Shown here in pieces: positions 8,404 to 20,629 of a stretch of DNA of 64,000 nt. The notes below the pieces were generated by a model. The model was not told where the DNA came from. It was given only the letters and a program-made list of their open reading frames with translations, and searched no databases. Origin of the DNA: Alphaproteobacteria bacterium. GTDB lineage: Bacteria; Pseudomonadota; Alphaproteobacteria; Rhodospirillales; Rhodospirillaceae. Position 1 is the stretch's first letter; each line of letters opens with the position of its first letter. The translations under genes were made by a program, and so were the position numbers. The stretch is from positions 248,001 to 312,000 of the forward strand of contig QJZR01000012.1 in NCBI GenBank assembly GCA_003246625.1, given 5' to 3'.

Positions 8404-9693
8404 TCAGTCGGCAAAGGGATCCTGCACCAGAATGGTGTCCTCGCGTTCCGGGCTGGTCGACAGCAGCGCCACCGGGGTTTCCACCAGCTCCTCGATCCGC
8501 CGCACGTACTTGATGGCGTTGGCCGGAAGCGCGCCCCAGGAGCGCGCGCCGAAGGTGCTCTGCGACCAGCCTTCCAGGGTTTCGTAGATCGGCTTCACCG
8601 CCGCCTGCGCGGTCATCGAGGACGGCAGCAGATCGATGCGGCGGCCATCCAGTTCATAGCCGACGCAGACCTTCACCTCGGGCAGGCCATCCAGGATGTC
8701 GAGCTTGGTCATCGCCACGCCCTTCACCCCACCGGTCTTCAGCGCCTGGCGCACCGCCACCGCGTCGAACCAGCCGCAACGCCGCCGCCGCCCGGTCACC
8801 GTGCCGAATTCGCGGCCGCGATCGGTCAGATACTCGGCGGTCTTGTCGAAGAGTTCGGTGGGGAACGGCCCGCTGCCGACGCGGGTGGTATAGGCCTTGG
8901 CGATGCCGAGAACGAAGCCCACCGCCGACGGCCCCAGGCCCGAACCCGCCGCCGCCTGGCCGGACACCGTGTTCGACGAGGTGACGAAGGGATAGGTGCC
9001 GTGATCGACGTCGAGCATGGCACCCTGCGCGCCTTCGAACAGGATACGCTTGCCCTCGTGGCGCAGACGGTCGAGTTCCAGCCACACCGGCTTGGCGAAG
9101 GGCAGAATCTTGTCCTTGATCGCCAGAATCTCGGCCTTGAGGGCCGCGCCGTCGATTTCCGCCACGCCCAGACCGCGCCGCAGCGCGTTGTGATGGGTCA
9201 GCAGGCGCTCGATCTTGTCGTCGAAGGCGGCGACGTCGTCGAGGTCGCAGACGCGCAACGCGCGGCGCGCCACCTTGTCCTCGTAGGCCGGGCCGATGCC
9301 GCGGCCGGTGGTGCCGATCTTGCCCGCGTCGCTGGCGTTTTCGCGCAGCTGATCGAGATCGCGGTGCAGCGGCAGAATCAGGCAGGCGTTGTCGGCCAGG
9401 GCCAGGATGTCCGGGGTGATCGCCACCCCCTGCTTGGAAATCCGGCCGATCTCGTCGATCAACGCCCAGGGGTCCACCACCACGCCGTTGCCGATGAACG
9501 AAGGCTTGCCCCGCACCACGCCCGAGGGTAGCAGGCTGAGCTTGTAGGTGATGCCGTCGATCACCAGGGTATGCCCGGCGTTGTGCCCGCCCTGGAAGCG
9601 CACCACCACGTCGGCGCGCTCGGACAGCCAGTCCACCACCTTACCCTTGCCCTCGTCGCCCCATTGGGCGCCGACCACCGCAACATTGCTCAT
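8404..9693 (-). CDS. purA: Adenylosuccinate synthetase
   Basis: A 429-residue cytoplasmic enzyme that makes adenylosuccinate from IMP, aspartate and GTP, the first committed step to AMP. The N-terminus [18 protein letters not shown] contains the GDEGKGK P-loop with the catalytic Asp, followed by GGHNAGHT with the catalytic His, and later [10 protein letters not shown] and [10 protein letters not shown]. Length is normal. It lies 42 bases after hisZ on the same strand, a hisZ-purA pairing familiar in alphaproteobacteria. Confidence 0.97.
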   Translation of the reverse strand: MSNVAVVGAQWGDEGKGKVVDWLSERADVVVRFQGGHNAGHTLVIDGITYKLSLLPSGVVRGKPSFIGNGVVVDPWALIDEIGRISKQGVAITPDILALADNACLILPLHRDLDQLRENASDAGKIGTTGRGIGPAYEDKVARRALRVCDLDDVAAFDDKIERLLTHHNALRRGLGVAEIDGAALKAEILAIKDKILPFAKPVWLELDRLRHEGKRILFEGAQGAMLDVDHGTYPFVTSSNTVSGQAAAGSGLGPSAVGFVLGIAKAYTTRVGSGPFPTELFDKTAEYLTDRGREFGTVTGRRRRCGWFDAVAVRQALKTGGVKGVAMTKLDILDGLPEVKVCVGYELDGRRIDLLPSSMTAQAAVKPIYETLEGWSQSTFGARSWGALPANAIKYVRRIEELVETPVALLSTSPEREDTILVQDPFAD

Positions 9694-9735
9694 CTTTTTT
9701 CCGCCATTCGTGATGCGTGAAGAGTCACCGAAAGA

Positions 9736-10890
9736 TCAAACGCCGCCATCCACCGGATGGGGACGTCCGCCTTCCAACACATGTCCACAGCCCAGACGCC
9801 GCGCCTCGGCCTGCCGGTCGGCGCAGGGCGCCACCGCGCCCACCGTCACCCAGCCGTCCACCTGCAACGCGGCCAACGTTTCGGGGACGGTTTCCTCCAA
9901 CGGCACGAACACCCGCGCCGCCGGTTCCGGTTCCGGCAAGATGCCGACCAGGGAATGCAGGTAGAGGCTGGCGCCGATCGCCGGTTCCTGCCCGCGTTCG
10001 CCGCCATAACGGCCGCCGCGCCCCAGGTGGTTGCGCCACCCCGGAGCGAAGAAGGTGAAGCAGAGCCCGGTGTGGTACTCGAACCCGCGGTTTTCCACCA
10101 CGTCCAGGCTGAGGGACAGGCCGGGGGCCAGCGTCCGCAGACGCGCCACCACCGCCGCCAGGCGGTCGCGCCAAACCGCCGCCGCGGGCGGCAAATCGAT
10201 TTCGGCCAGCAACGGGAAGGCCGTCTCGAACGGACCGCATACCGCCAGCAGGTGCCCCAGAACCGGCGCCACCGACGGCGGCAACGCCGCGACCAGGGCG
10301 GCGTCCTTGTGGTCCAGAGCTTCGCGCGCGTCGTGTTTTTCCTCGTCGGAAAGTCCCGCCGCCGCCAGAATCAGCGGCACCAGGGGCGGCAGGGTCAGAT
10401 CGACGCAGACCTCGGGCACGCCGATGCGGGCCAGCGCCTGCGCGGCGATGCAGATCACCTCGGCATCCGCCTCGGGCGTGTCGCAGCCGATCAGTTCCAG
10501 CCCCGCCTGGATGAACTGGCGGTCGGGACGCAGCTGCGACCCCTTCACCCGCAACACGTCGCCCGCATAGGCCAGACGCAGGGGGCGCGGTTCGCGCGAC
10601 AGGCGGGAGGCGGCGATACGCGCCACCTGCACCGTCATGTCGGCGCGCATGCCCATCATCCGCTGCGTCACCGGGTCCATGACGCGGAAGGTCTGCGCCG
10701 CCAGGTCGCCGCCCGCGCCGGACAGCAGGCTATCCTCGAATTCCAGAAGCGGCGGCTTGACGCGTTCGAAGCCGAACGCGGAAAAGGTGCCGACAAGGGA
10801 CTGCACCACCGCGGCCTCGTGCGCCGCCTTGCCGGGCAGCACGTCTCGCAAGCCCGCCGGAAGAAGCGCCCGGTTCATCGGTTCGGTCAT
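9736..10890 (-). CDS. hisZ: ATP phosphoribosyltransferase regulatory subunit HisZ
   Basis: A 384-residue paralogue of histidyl-tRNA synthetase that partners the short form of HisG in the first step of histidine synthesis. LLPAGLRDVLPG at the N-terminus, RADMTVQVARIAASRL (motif-2 region) and YHTGLCFTFFAPG are characteristic. It lacks the anticodon-binding domain of true HisRS, consistent with HisZ. GGAG sits 5 bases before ATG 10890, favouring that start over a GTG two codons upstream. No hisG is in the window. Confidence 0.92.
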   Translation of the reverse strand: MTEPMNRALLPAGLRDVLPGKAAHEAAVVQSLVGTFSAFGFERVKPPLLEFEDSLLSGAGGDLAAQTFRVMDPVTQRMMGMRADMTVQVARIAASRLSREPRPLRLAYAGDVLRVKGSQLRPDRQFIQAGLELIGCDTPEADAEVICIAAQALARIGVPEVCVDLTLPPLVPLILAAAGLSDEEKHDAREALDHKDAALVAALPPSVAPVLGHLLAVCGPFETAFPLLAEIDLPPAAAVWRDRLAAVVARLRTLAPGLSLSLDVVENRGFEYHTGLCFTFFAPGWRNHLGRGGRYGGERGQEPAIGASLYLHSLVGILPEPEPAARVFVPLEETVPETLAALQVDGWVTVGAVAPCADRQAEARRLGCGHVLEGGRPHPVDGGV

Positions 10891-10961
10891 CGTCACTCCG
10901 TGGTCGATCAGCCATCACGCGGCAGAGTGGTGTACCCCGTTTCGCCGCCGCAGGGCAACAT

Positions 10962-11762
10962 CTATGCGTCCTTGCGCACCGTATGCGCATGGTTGAGCGG
11001 ACCGTTGCCCCGGCCGAAGCCCGGCGCGGTTTCCAGCGCGGTCCGCACGAAGGCCCGCGCCCGTCCCACCGCCTCGGGCAGGGGCAATCCCTGGGCGATG
11101 CCGCAGGCGACCGCCGAGGCCAGGGTACAGCCGGTGCCATGGCTGTGCCGGGTTTCGATCTTGAGCTCGGCGAAACGGGTCAGGCCGTCGCGGGTCAGCA
11201 ACAGGTCGATCGCCAGGCTGCTTTCCAGATGGCCGCCCTTCAGCAGTACCGCCTTCGGCCCCAGCTTCAGAAGCGCCTTGGCGACGGCCAGCATGTCCGC
11301 CTCGTTGACGATCCGCTGGCCGGACAGAACCTCGGCCTCGTAGAGGTTGGGGGTGATCAGGGTGGCGCGCGGCAGCAAAGCCCACTTCAGGGTCTTCACC
11401 GCCTCGGGCTCCAGCAGCAGGGCGCCGCCCTTGGCCACCATCACCGGATCGACCACCAGGGGAATGTCCTTGGCGATTTCCTCCAGGCATTCGGCGACGC
11501 CGCGAATCACCGGCGAGGCCCCCAGCATGCCGGTCTTGATCACGTCGCAGCCAAGATCCTCGGCCACCACCCGCATCTGCTTCTTGATGAAGTCCACCGG
11601 CACCGGAAAGATGTCGTGCACGCCCATGGTGTTCTGCGCGGTCAGCGCGGTGACCGCGGTCATCGCGAAGCCGTTGAGCGCGGTCACCGTCTTGATGTCG
11701 GCCTGAATGCCCGCGCCACCGCCGGAATCCGAACCGGCAACGATCAGAACCCGTCCTCGCAT
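10962..11762 (-). CDS. thiD: Hydroxymethylpyrimidine/phosphomethylpyrimidine kinase
   Basis: A 266-residue ribokinase-fold enzyme that phosphorylates HMP and HMP-P for thiamine synthesis. RVLIVAGSDSGGGAGIQAD at the start binds the pyrimidine; VVDPVMVAKGG and the anion-hole HSHGTGCTLASAVA near the C-terminus are diagnostic. ATG 11762 has GGAG 5 bases upstream; two earlier ATGs (11777, 11774) overlap the glmM stop codon and are alternatives. It works in the pathway with ThiE, encoded separately at 29324-29947. Confidence 0.95.
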   Translation of the reverse strand: MRGRVLIVAGSDSGGGAGIQADIKTVTALNGFAMTAVTALTAQNTMGVHDIFPVPVDFIKKQMRVVAEDLGCDVIKTGMLGASPVIRGVAECLEEIAKDIPLVVDPVMVAKGGALLLEPEAVKTLKWALLPRATLITPNLYEAEVLSGQRIVNEADMLAVAKALLKLGPKAVLLKGGHLESSLAIDLLLTRDGLTRFAELKIETRHSHGTGCTLASAVACGIAQGLPLPEAVGRARAFVRTALETAPGFGRGNGPLNHAHTVRKDA

Positions 11763-11776
11763 CCCCCTCTCCATCA

Positions 11777-13138
11777 TTAGGCGGCTTTGGCTTCCAGCAT
11801 CGAAACCAGCCAATCCACCACCGCCTGGATGGCCTTTTCGTCCTCGCCTTCCGCCATCACCCGGATCACCGGCTCGGTCCCCGAGGAGCGGATCAACAGC
11901 CGCCCACCACCGGCGAGACGGCGCTCCGCCTCGTCCAGGGCCTGCTTCACCCCGTCGTCGGCAAGAATCTGCCGGGCCGCGTCGCGGCTTTTGAAACGGA
12001 CGTTCTTCAACACCTGCGGCAGCGGATCGAAGACGTGCAGCACCTCGCTGGCGCGCCCCCCCTTCTCGACCAGGGCGGACAGCACCTGCAACGCCGCCGC
12101 CAAGCCGTCGCCGGTGGTGGCGTGATTGCCCAGAACCACGTGCCCCGACTGTTCGCCGCCCAGGTTGTAGCCCTGGTCGCGCATCGCCTCGACCACGTAG
12201 CGGTCGCCCACCTGGGTCCGCCGCAGGTGCATCTTGCGCGCCGCGAGGAAGCGTTCCAGCCCCAGGTTGGACATTACCGTGGCGACGACGCCGCCGCCCA
12301 CCAGTTCGCCGGATTGCGCCCATTTCTCGCCGATCAGGCCCAGCACCTGGTCGCCGTCGATCTCGCGCCCGCGCTCGTCGCACAGGACGACGCGGTCGGC
12401 GTCGCCGTCCAGCGCGATGCCCAGGTCGGCCCCCTGCTCCACCACCGCGCGGGACAGCCCCTGCGGATACATCGCGCCGCACGCGGCGTTGATGTTGGTG
12501 CCCTCGGGGTTCACCCCCAGCGACACCACCTCGGCCCCCAGTTCCCAAAGAACCGTCGGCGCGACGCGATAGGCGGCACCGTTGGCGCAGTCGAGAACGA
12601 TCTTGAGGCCGTCCAGACGCTGGCCGGAGGGAAAGGTGCTTTTCACGTATTCGATATACCGGCCCGAGGCATCCTCCAGGCGGCGCACCCGGCCCAGACG
12701 CGCCGATTCCACCAGGGCCTTTTCCAGGCCGTCGCCGACCAGGCGCTCGATGGCAAGCTCGGTGTCGTCGGAAAGCTTGTAGCCGTCGGGACCGAACAGC
12801 TTGATGCCGTTGTCCTCGTACGGATTGTGCGAGGCGGAGATCATCACCCCCAGGTCGGCGCGCATGCTGCGGGTCAGCTTCGCCACCGCCGGAGTGGGCA
12901 GCGGCCCCAGCAACAGCACGTCCATGCCCACCGAGGTAAAGCCGGCGGTCAGCGCCTGTTCCAGCATATAGCAGGACAGCCGCGTATCCTTGCCGATAAC
13001 CACGGTGTGGCGGTATTCGCCGCGCTGAAACAGCCGCCCGGCGGCCATGCCGATCTTCAGGGCGGTCGCCGCCGTCATCGGTTCGATATTGGCGGTGCCG
13101 CGCACCCCGTCGGTTCCGAACAAACGCCTTGCCGTCAT
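11777..13138 (-). CDS. glmM: Phosphoglucosamine mutase
   Basis: A 453-residue enzyme converting glucosamine-6-phosphate to glucosamine-1-phosphate for peptidoglycan and LPS precursors. It starts [14 protein letters not shown]; the phosphoserine loop is ISASHNP with Ser103, the metal loop is DGDADR, and [15 protein letters not shown] binds substrate phosphate. ATG 13138 follows GAGG closely; a GTG at 13156 is the alternative. Its TAA stop overlaps the first possible thiD start. GlmS and GlmU, the flanking steps, are at 33877-37079. Confidence 0.96.
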   Translation of the reverse strand: MTARRLFGTDGVRGTANIEPMTAATALKIGMAAGRLFQRGEYRHTVVIGKDTRLSCYMLEQALTAGFTSVGMDVLLLGPLPTPAVAKLTRSMRADLGVMISASHNPYEDNGIKLFGPDGYKLSDDTELAIERLVGDGLEKALVESARLGRVRRLEDASGRYIEYVKSTFPSGQRLDGLKIVLDCANGAAYRVAPTVLWELGAEVVSLGVNPEGTNINAACGAMYPQGLSRAVVEQGADLGIALDGDADRVVLCDERGREIDGDQVLGLIGEKWAQSGELVGGGVVATVMSNLGLERFLAARKMHLRRTQVGDRYVVEAMRDQGYNLGGEQSGHVVLGNHATTGDGLAAALQVLSALVEKGGRASEVLHVFDPLPQVLKNVRFKSRDAARQILADDGVKQALDEAERRLAGGGRLLIRSSGTEPVIRVMAEGEDEKAIQAVVDWLVSMLEAKAA

Positions 13139-13217
13139 TTCCTCGAACACCCCCACTGACGCTACGAACCTGCATGCAACCTAGAGCATCGTCCGGCGGC
13201 GGGAAAGGATTTCCCGC

Positions 13218-14339
13218 TTATTCCGCGCGGCAGATGGCGTTCTGCAACGCCAACGCCTGCACCGTTTCGGCGACGTCGTGAACCCGCAGAATGTTGGCCC
13301 CCGACGCCGCGCCGGACAACGCCACCGCCAGAGATCCGGGCAGCCGTTCCTTCGGCGGCACGTCGCCGCAGACATGGGCGATCAGCGACTTCCTGGACGC
13401 GCCCAGCAACAGCGGCACGCCGAGGGACCGGTACAGCGGCAGCCAGCGCAGGATCGACAGGTTGTGCGCCATGGTCTTGCCGAAGCCGATGCCGGGGTCG
13501 GCGCACAGCCGCGCGCGATCGACGCCCGCGGCGGCGCAGGCGTCCAGGCGTTCCGCCAGATAGTCGAAAACGTCGAACGGCGCGCAGTCGTAGACCGGCG
13601 CCTTCTGCATCGTCTGCGGCTCGCCCTGCATGTGCATCAGCACGATGCCGCAGTCGGCGCCGCGCACCACGTCGAGCGCATCCGGGTCGCCGGACAGCGC
13701 GGTGATGTCGTTGACGATGCGCGCCCCGGCTTCCAGGGCCGCCGCCATCGTCGCGGCGTTGCGGGTGTCGATGGAAACGCACACGCCGCGTTCGGCCAAC
13801 GCCCGCACCACCGGCTGGGTGCGGCGGATTTCCTCGTCCGGCGGCACCGGCGCGGCGCCGGGGCGAGTGGATTCGCCGCCGACGTCGATGATCGTCGCCC
13901 CCGCCGCCACCATCGCCAGGGCGTCGGCCAGGGCGGTGTCCGCATCGAAGCGGTCGCCGCCGTCGGAAAAGCTGTCGGGAGTGACGTTGACGATGCCCAT
14001 GACGTGGGTCCGCGCCATATCCAGACCGGCGAAGGCGGGCAACGGCGCGGTTAGCGCCGCCAGGGCGGCGTCGGCCCCGGGGTGGTGCCCCGCCGCCTCG
14101 CGCGCCGGCAGGCGGTGGACCCGTACCTCTTCCCCGTCGCGCACCGCCAGATAGGCGCAACAGAATGCCCGGTCGGTGCCGCCGAACCAGACGGCGCGGC
14201 CGGATTCGACGATCCCCCGCGCCAAGTCGCCGGACACCAGGTCGGCGGGGGCCAGATAGACCCGGCCCCCGGATGAAATCGCGGCACCCGGCGCAAGGGC
14301 CGGGTACCGCACGATTCGCGGTTTGATTTCGCTGGTCAC
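13218..14339 (-). CDS. folP: Dihydropteroate synthase
   Basis: A 373-residue enzyme joining pABA to hydroxymethyl-dihydropterin pyrophosphate in folate synthesis. The DHPS core begins MGIVNVTPDSFSDGG and continues with IIDVGGESTRPGA, VNDITAL, DPGIGFGKT and GASRKS. An extra N-terminal domain of about 130 residues precedes the core, as in several alphaproteobacterial FolP proteins. The start is GTG 14339 with GGGGGAAAC just upstream, 25 bases after the ftsH stop. Longer frames upstream translate to Arg/Pro-rich noise over the ftsH 3' end. Confidence 0.93.
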   Translation of the reverse strand: MTSEIKPRIVRYPALAPGAAISSGGRVYLAPADLVSGDLARGIVESGRAVWFGGTDRAFCCAYLAVRDGEEVRVHRLPAREAAGHHPGADAALAALTAPLPAFAGLDMARTHVMGIVNVTPDSFSDGGDRFDADTALADALAMVAAGATIIDVGGESTRPGAAPVPPDEEIRRTQPVVRALAERGVCVSIDTRNAATMAAALEAGARIVNDITALSGDPDALDVVRGADCGIVLMHMQGEPQTMQKAPVYDCAPFDVFDYLAERLDACAAAGVDRARLCADPGIGFGKTMAHNLSILRWLPLYRSLGVPLLLGASRKSLIAHVCGDVPPKERLPGSLAVALSGAASGANILRVHDVAETVQALALQNAICRAE

Positions 14340-14364
14340 GTTTCCCCCACCCGCCGATCCAGGA

Positions 14365-16275
<1,911 letters not shown>

Positions 16276-16344
16276 GGCAGGAACCCCTTCCCGAAAAGTC
16301 TTAAGGTCCAACACCGCGGTGCGTCCGCGCGCATCGGCATCAGG

Positions 16345-17601
16345 TCAATACATAAGGTCGGCGCCCGATGGCGCAAGCCAGGCCGCGCACGCCGTGATCC
16401 CCTGGGGTGGGGCGAAGCGCGCGCCGCCGGGATCATAGCCCAGTGGCGGCGGCGCGCAAACACCATCGATGCCTTCGGTCAACGGGATCGCCGCCAGAAC
16501 CGTGGGCGGCGGCGGCGCCTCCCCGTCCGCGGCGGAAAAAACCGCCGCCACGCGGGCGCGTTCCGCGGCGTCGCGCGGCAGACGCAGCCGCGCCGCGACG
16601 GCGGCGCGGCGTTCCCGCGACAGCCAGGCGCCGCCCCGTTGCGGACGCACGACGCAGCCGCCCAGGGAAAAGGCGGTGCTCGCCGCCAGCGCCGCCAGGG
16701 CGCGGCCCAGGGCTTCCCGCCCCGGCGAATGAATCCGCCCGCCGACGCAAACCAGCAGCCGCGCCAACAAATCGGCGTCGCCCGCGCCGCCTTCCCAGGC
16801 CCGGGCGTCGACCCAGGCGAACCCCAGGGGCGACAGCCGCACCCACGCCTGCACCCGCCGCGCCCGGTCGCGCTGCCCCGCCGCGCGCGCCGCCTGCGCC
16901 AGGGCGATACCGCCATCCAGCCCCGTCAGCGCCGCGGGCGGGGCCGCGGCCAAACGCTTGCGCACGCGATTGCGTTCATAAATATCCGAGGCATTGCTGG
17001 GGTCCTCGATCCAGGCCTGGCCAAAGGCGCGGACGCATGCCGTCAGGTCCGCCTTTTCCAGTCCCAGCAACGGCCGCAGGATGCGCCCATGACCGCGCCA
17101 GTCCAGCGCCGCCATCCCCGACGCGCCGCTTCCCGGGCCGCGCGCCGCGCGCATCGCCACGGTTTCGCGTTGGTCGCCCGCATGGTGGGCGAAAAGCAGA
17201 TGCAGAATTCCCGCCGCGCGGCAGGCGTCCTCCAACAGGGCGTGGCGCGCCGCGCGGGCCGCCGCCTCCACCCCGGTGCCGGGCAACGGCGCTGCGGGCA
17301 GCAGAATCCGATGGCCGATGCCGAGCGCCGCCGCCCAGGCCCCCACCGCCGCCGCCTCGTCGGCGGATTCCGGACGCAGACGGTGATCCACGGTCAGGGC
17401 CAGCACCTCGCCCCCCCGTTCGCCGCACCAGGCGTGCGCCAGGCGCAACAACGCCATGCTGTCCGCGCCGCCGGACACCGCGACCGCCAGTTTCGGATGG
17501 GTTTCGAAGCCGCCGAAGGCGGCCATCGCCGCGTCGAAACGCGCGGCGGCGGCGGCCGCGCGGCCGCCGTCTTCCGTCCCGCCCTGCGGGATCAGCGGCA
17601 C
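16345..17601 (-). CDS. tilS: tRNA(Ile)-lysidine synthetase TilS
   Basis: A PP-loop ATPase that converts C34 of tRNA-Ile(CAT) to lysidine so it reads AUA. SGGADSMALLRLAHAW (about residues 43-58) is the PP-loop, followed by LALTVDHRLRPES and LLFAHHAGDQRETVAMR. IEDPSNASDIYERNRVR matches the family signature. The C-terminal domain is short and diverged, Ala/Arg-rich. The start is uncertain: GTG 17601 overlaps the cpoB stop by 10 bases and keeps the usual pre-PP-loop helix; ATG 17526 would give a shorter protein. Confidence 0.9.
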   Translation of the reverse strand: MPLIPQGGTEDGGRAAAAAARFDAAMAAFGGFETHPKLAVAVSGGADSMALLRLAHAWCGERGGEVLALTVDHRLRPESADEAAAVGAWAAALGIGHRILLPAAPLPGTGVEAAARAARHALLEDACRAAGILHLLFAHHAGDQRETVAMRAARGPGSGASGMAALDWRGHGRILRPLLGLEKADLTACVRAFGQAWIEDPSNASDIYERNRVRKRLAAAPPAALTGLDGGIALAQAARAAGQRDRARRVQAWVRLSPLGFAWVDARAWEGGAGDADLLARLLVCVGGRIHSPGREALGRALAALAASTAFSLGGCVVRPQRGGAWLSRERRAAVAARLRLPRDAAERARVAAVFSAADGEAPPPPTVLAAIPLTEGIDGVCAPPPLGYDPGGARFAPPQGITACAAWLAPSGADLMY

Positions 17602-18482
17602 TTCATTTCGCCGCGAGTCTTGCGCGCCAGATCCAATTGCGCCTTCGGCGCGCTGGGGAATTCCTTGAGCAACTGGTCGAGGGCGGCGCACGCCTTCTCG
17701 GACTGGTTCAGCTTACGCATCGAGAACCCCAGCTTGAGCAGGCTGTCGGGAGCCTTCGCCCCCTTGCGGTATTTCTTGTAGCCGTCGGCGAAGGCCACCG
17801 CGGCCGGTTCGAACTGGCCGCGCACGTAATAGGTCTCGCCCAGCCAGTACTGGGCGTTGCCCGCGTACTCGGTGTCAGCGTGATCCTTGAGGAAAGCCTT
17901 GAACGACACTTCCGCCGCCGCGTAGTCCGCCTTCTGCAACAGGCGGAAGGCCTCGCGATAGGCTTCTCCGGCATCGCTCGGCGGCGGTTTCAACTTCACC
18001 GGGGCGCTGCCGCTGGCCTGCGGCGCGGCCTGGGCGGCGGTTCCGGAAGGCGTCAGGTCGGCCGGCGCCGACGACGACTGCGGCGCGGCGGACTGCGGCG
18101 CGACGCCGCCTTTTTCCAGAGACTGGAAGCGGAAATCGTTGTCCGCCGTCATCCGGTCGAGCCGCTGGTTGACCTGATTGATCTTGAAGTTGATTTCCTC
18201 GATCTGACCGGTCAGGTCGCGCATCTGTTCCTCGACGTGCCCCAAGCGCACGAAGAGAGAGGCGGAGCCATCCGAGGAAACCGCGCTTTCGCCGCCGCCC
18301 GAGGTCTGGTCGCGATAGACCTGACGCTGCAACACCGTCAGGTCGCGCTCCACCCGGTCCAAACGACCGGCCAGACCGGCGTCCTGGGCCAAGGCGGCAC
18401 CCGCCGTAATCGCCAAGCCGCACGCGGCAAGCCCCCAAAGTCTGCCCGCGTCGCGCAAGGCCGCGCCCCAATTCCAGGTCAT
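17592..18482 (-). CDS. cpoB: Tol-Pal system protein CpoB (YbgF)
   Basis: A 296-residue periplasmic coordinator of Tol-Pal and peptidoglycan synthesis. The start ATG 18482 has GAGGAAA 8 bases upstream and opens a signal peptide (cleavage after AALA about residue 33). A coiled-coil trimerisation region follows (DRVERDLTVLQRQVYRD through FKINQVNQRLDRM), then a Pro/Ala linker and C-terminal TPR-like repeats (AYREAFRLLQKADYAAAEVS, ADTEYAGNAQYWLGETYYVR). It sits immediately after pal behind a terminator, so part of its expression may come from readthrough. Confidence 0.93.
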   Translation of the reverse strand: MTWNWGAALRDAGRLWGLAACGLAITAGAALAQDAGLAGRLDRVERDLTVLQRQVYRDQTSGGGESAVSSDGSASLFVRLGHVEEQMRDLTGQIEEINFKINQVNQRLDRMTADNDFRFQSLEKGGVAPQSAAPQSSSAPADLTPSGTAAQAAPQASGSAPVKLKPPPSDAGEAYREAFRLLQKADYAAAEVSFKAFLKDHADTEYAGNAQYWLGETYYVRGQFEPAAVAFADGYKKYRKGAKAPDSLLKLGFSMRKLNQSEKACAALDQLLKEFPSAPKAQLDLARKTRGEMKCR

Positions 18483-18502
18483 GCCGGTTTCCTCTTTTCC
18501 GC

Positions 18503-18551
18503 CAAAAAACGGAACGCCCGCCATCCTTCGCACGGCGAGGAACGGCGGGCG
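18503..18551 (-). terminator. Terminator or attenuator between pal and cpoB
   Basis: On the minus strand ACGCCCGCC pairs with GGCGGGCGT across a 23-base loop and is followed by TCCGTTTTTTGG, a good T-run. It lies 40 bases after the pal stop and before the cpoB ribosome site, so it likely lowers cpoB relative to the abundant Pal. Confidence 0.75.
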
Positions 18552-18590
18552 TCCAACGTCTTGATCCGCTTCAGGGAAGCGAATCCGGTC

Positions 18591-19061
18591 TTACTTCGCC
18601 ACCACCGTCACGGCACGGCGATCCTGGGCATAGGCGTATTCGGTGGTGCCTTCGACCGCCGGACGCTCCTTGCCGTAGGAAACCACCTTCATGCGAGCGT
18701 CGGCAATGCCCTGAGCCTTCAGGAACTGCTTGACGGCATTGGCACGGCGCTCACCCAGGCCGATGTTGTATTCGGCAGTACCGCGCGGGTCGGTATGCCC
18801 TTCGATGGTCACCATCGCATTCGGATAGGTCTTCAGCCACGCGACCTGACCCATCAGGGTCTTCACCGCAGCCGCGTCCAGGTCGGAACGGTCGAACGCG
18901 AAGAACACACGGTCCTTGGCCTTCGCGACGAAGTCCTCGGCCGAGCCCGGAACGATCGCCCCGGCGCCCTTACCGGACGCATCACCACCCTCTTGCGGAC
19001 CAGAGGCGCAAGCCGCCACGAGCAGGCTGGCCGCCACAACGCTCAACACACGAATCTTCAT
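18591..19061 (-). CDS. pal: Peptidoglycan-associated lipoprotein Pal
   Basis: A 156-residue outer-membrane lipoprotein that binds peptidoglycan and interacts with TolB. The signal peptide ends with a lipobox LVAAC, Cys being residue 18. The OmpA-like domain includes VFFAFDRSDLD, VTIEGHTDPRGTAEYN and LGERRANAVKQFL, holding the diaminopimelate-binding Asp and Arg. ATG 19061 has GGGGAG 9 bases upstream; ATG 19070 is in frame but abuts that site. It is separated from tolB by 189 bases, so it probably has its own promoter. Confidence 0.95.
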   Translation of the reverse strand: MKIRVLSVVAASLLVAACASGPQEGGDASGKGAGAIVPGSAEDFVAKAKDRVFFAFDRSDLDAAAVKTLMGQVAWLKTYPNAMVTIEGHTDPRGTAEYNIGLGERRANAVKQFLKAQGIADARMKVVSYGKERPAVEGTTEYAYAQDRRAVTVVAK

Positions 19062-19070
19062 TGCCTTCAT

Positions 19071-19250
19071 CTCCCCACTCGGGAATTAAAAACGATACGG
19101 CCACACGGCTGCGGCACGACGCCGGAGAACCGAATTGGTTGGCCATTGTCTTACGTCAACCACATTGGGTTAGCTACAGGAATTCAGAATTGTACCGCGC
19201 CACACCCCCTCAGTGTGATGTTCTTGCCACACCGGTATTTCTTCCCGCGA
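19071..19250 (-). promoter_or_regulatory. tolB-pal intergenic region with a possible pal promoter
   Basis: The gap is long for this compact cluster. On the minus strand TTGACG (19154-19159) is followed after about 17 bases by the weak AATTCG, about 80 bases before pal. High demand for Pal would fit a dedicated promoter. The -10 match is poor. Confidence 0.3.
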
Positions 19251-20603
19251 TCACGGCATTAACGGCGACCACGCCGGATGCGACGCCTCGATCGGAGTCA
19301 CAACCCTGCGCTCATTATAGCCGGTCAGATCGATACTGTAGAGATAAGAATTCACCCCCCGCCCGCGCGTGTCCGAGGGACTCTCGCGGAAGTACATCAA
19401 GACTCGGCCGTTCGGCGCCCAGGTCGGGCCTTCCACCAGGAAGCCGTCGGACAAAAGACGCTCGCCGGTGCCGTCGGGCCGCATCACGCCGATGAAGAAA
19501 CGGCCCTGCGCCATCTTGGTGAAGGCGATGAAATCGCCGCGCGGCGACCACACCGGCGTCGCGTACCGGCCCTCGCCATGGGTGATGCGGTGCACGTTGC
19601 CGCCATCGGCGTTCATCACGTAAAGCTGCTGGTTGCCGCCACGGTCCGAGTTGAAGACGATGAACTGCGAATCGGGGGAATACGACGGCGAGGTGTCGAT
19701 CGCCGAGGTGTTGGTCAGGCGGCGGCGTTCCAGCGTGCGCAGGTCCATCGTATAGATGTCGGTGCTGCCGCCGCGCGCCATGCTCATGATCACCTTGTTG
19801 CCGTCGGGCGAGAAACGGGGGGCGAAGGTCATCCCCGGAAAGTTGCCCAGACGCTCCCGCTTGCCGGTGTCGATGTTGTACAGGTACACGCAGGGCACGC
19901 CGTTGTAATACGACATGTAGGTGATTTCCTGCGTCGAGGGCGAAAAACGGGGGCTCAGTACCAAATCCGCGCCGTCGGTAAGGAAGCGGTGGTTGGCGCC
20001 GTCCTGATCCATGATCGCCAAACGCTTGATGCGCTTGGTCGCCGGACCGTTTTCCGCGACATAGACGATGCGGGTATCGAAATAGCCGGATTCGCCGGTC
20101 AGCCGCTCGTACACCGAGTCCGCGATGATGTGCGCGATGCGGCGCCAGTTGCCGACGTCGGTAACATAGGCCTGCGCCTTCAACTGCTGGGTGGCGAAGA
20201 CGTCCCACAGACGGAATTCGACGCGCAACCGCCCGTCGGGCTGGATCGTCGTCCGACCCTGCACCAGGCCCTGCGCGTTGATCGCCTGCCAGTCCGGAAA
20301 GCGCGGCTGCACCTGCATCGAGGAGAAGGACTGGATGAAGGCACGCGAATCGACGCTGCGGAACAGCCCCGAACGCTCCAGATCGGCCACCAGCACCCCG
20401 GCGAGGTCGCTGCCGACCTTGATCGCCCGCTCGTCGTCGCCGCCGAAGGCGGGAACGGCAATCGGAATCGGATCGACATTGCCGCGCGTAATGTCGATGC
20501 GCAGTTCGGCGAAAGCCGGCGCGGCGAAAGCCGCAAGGCCAAGGACGATGCCCAACACCGCCGCCGAAGCCCGCTTCCAGGCACGGAACGCCGCAGTCAT
20601 CAT
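19251..20603 (-). CDS. tolB: Tol-Pal system beta-propeller protein TolB
   Basis: A 450-residue periplasmic protein linking TolA and Pal during outer-membrane constriction. A signal peptide (cleavage after APAFA) precedes the N-terminal domain [18 protein letters not shown] and a six-bladed propeller whose blades are marked by [45 protein letters not shown] and [16 protein letters not shown] 20603 has AAGGGA 7 bases upstream. It begins 26 bases after the tolA stop codon. Confidence 0.97.
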   Translation of the reverse strand: MMTAAFRAWKRASAAVLGIVLGLAAFAAPAFAELRIDITRGNVDPIPIAVPAFGGDDERAIKVGSDLAGVLVADLERSGLFRSVDSRAFIQSFSSMQVQPRFPDWQAINAQGLVQGRTTIQPDGRLRVEFRLWDVFATQQLKAQAYVTDVGNWRRIAHIIADSVYERLTGESGYFDTRIVYVAENGPATKRIKRLAIMDQDGANHRFLTDGADLVLSPRFSPSTQEITYMSYYNGVPCVYLYNIDTGKRERLGNFPGMTFAPRFSPDGNKVIMSMARGGSTDIYTMDLRTLERRRLTNTSAIDTSPSYSPDSQFIVFNSDRGGNQQLYVMNADGGNVHRITHGEGRYATPVWSPRGDFIAFTKMAQGRFFIGVMRPDGTGERLLSDGFLVEGPTWAPNGRVLMYFRESPSDTRGRGVNSYLYSIDLTGYNERRVVTPIEASHPAWSPLMP

Positions 20604-20629
20604 GGTTTTCCCTTCATCCTTCTCGTTCA

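Noticed and set aside
10962-13175. One 737-codon minus-strand frame seeming to fuse an N-terminal extension to ThiD
   Set aside because: The upstream part is glmM read in the wrong frame; thiD begins near 11762 and glmM stops at 11777.
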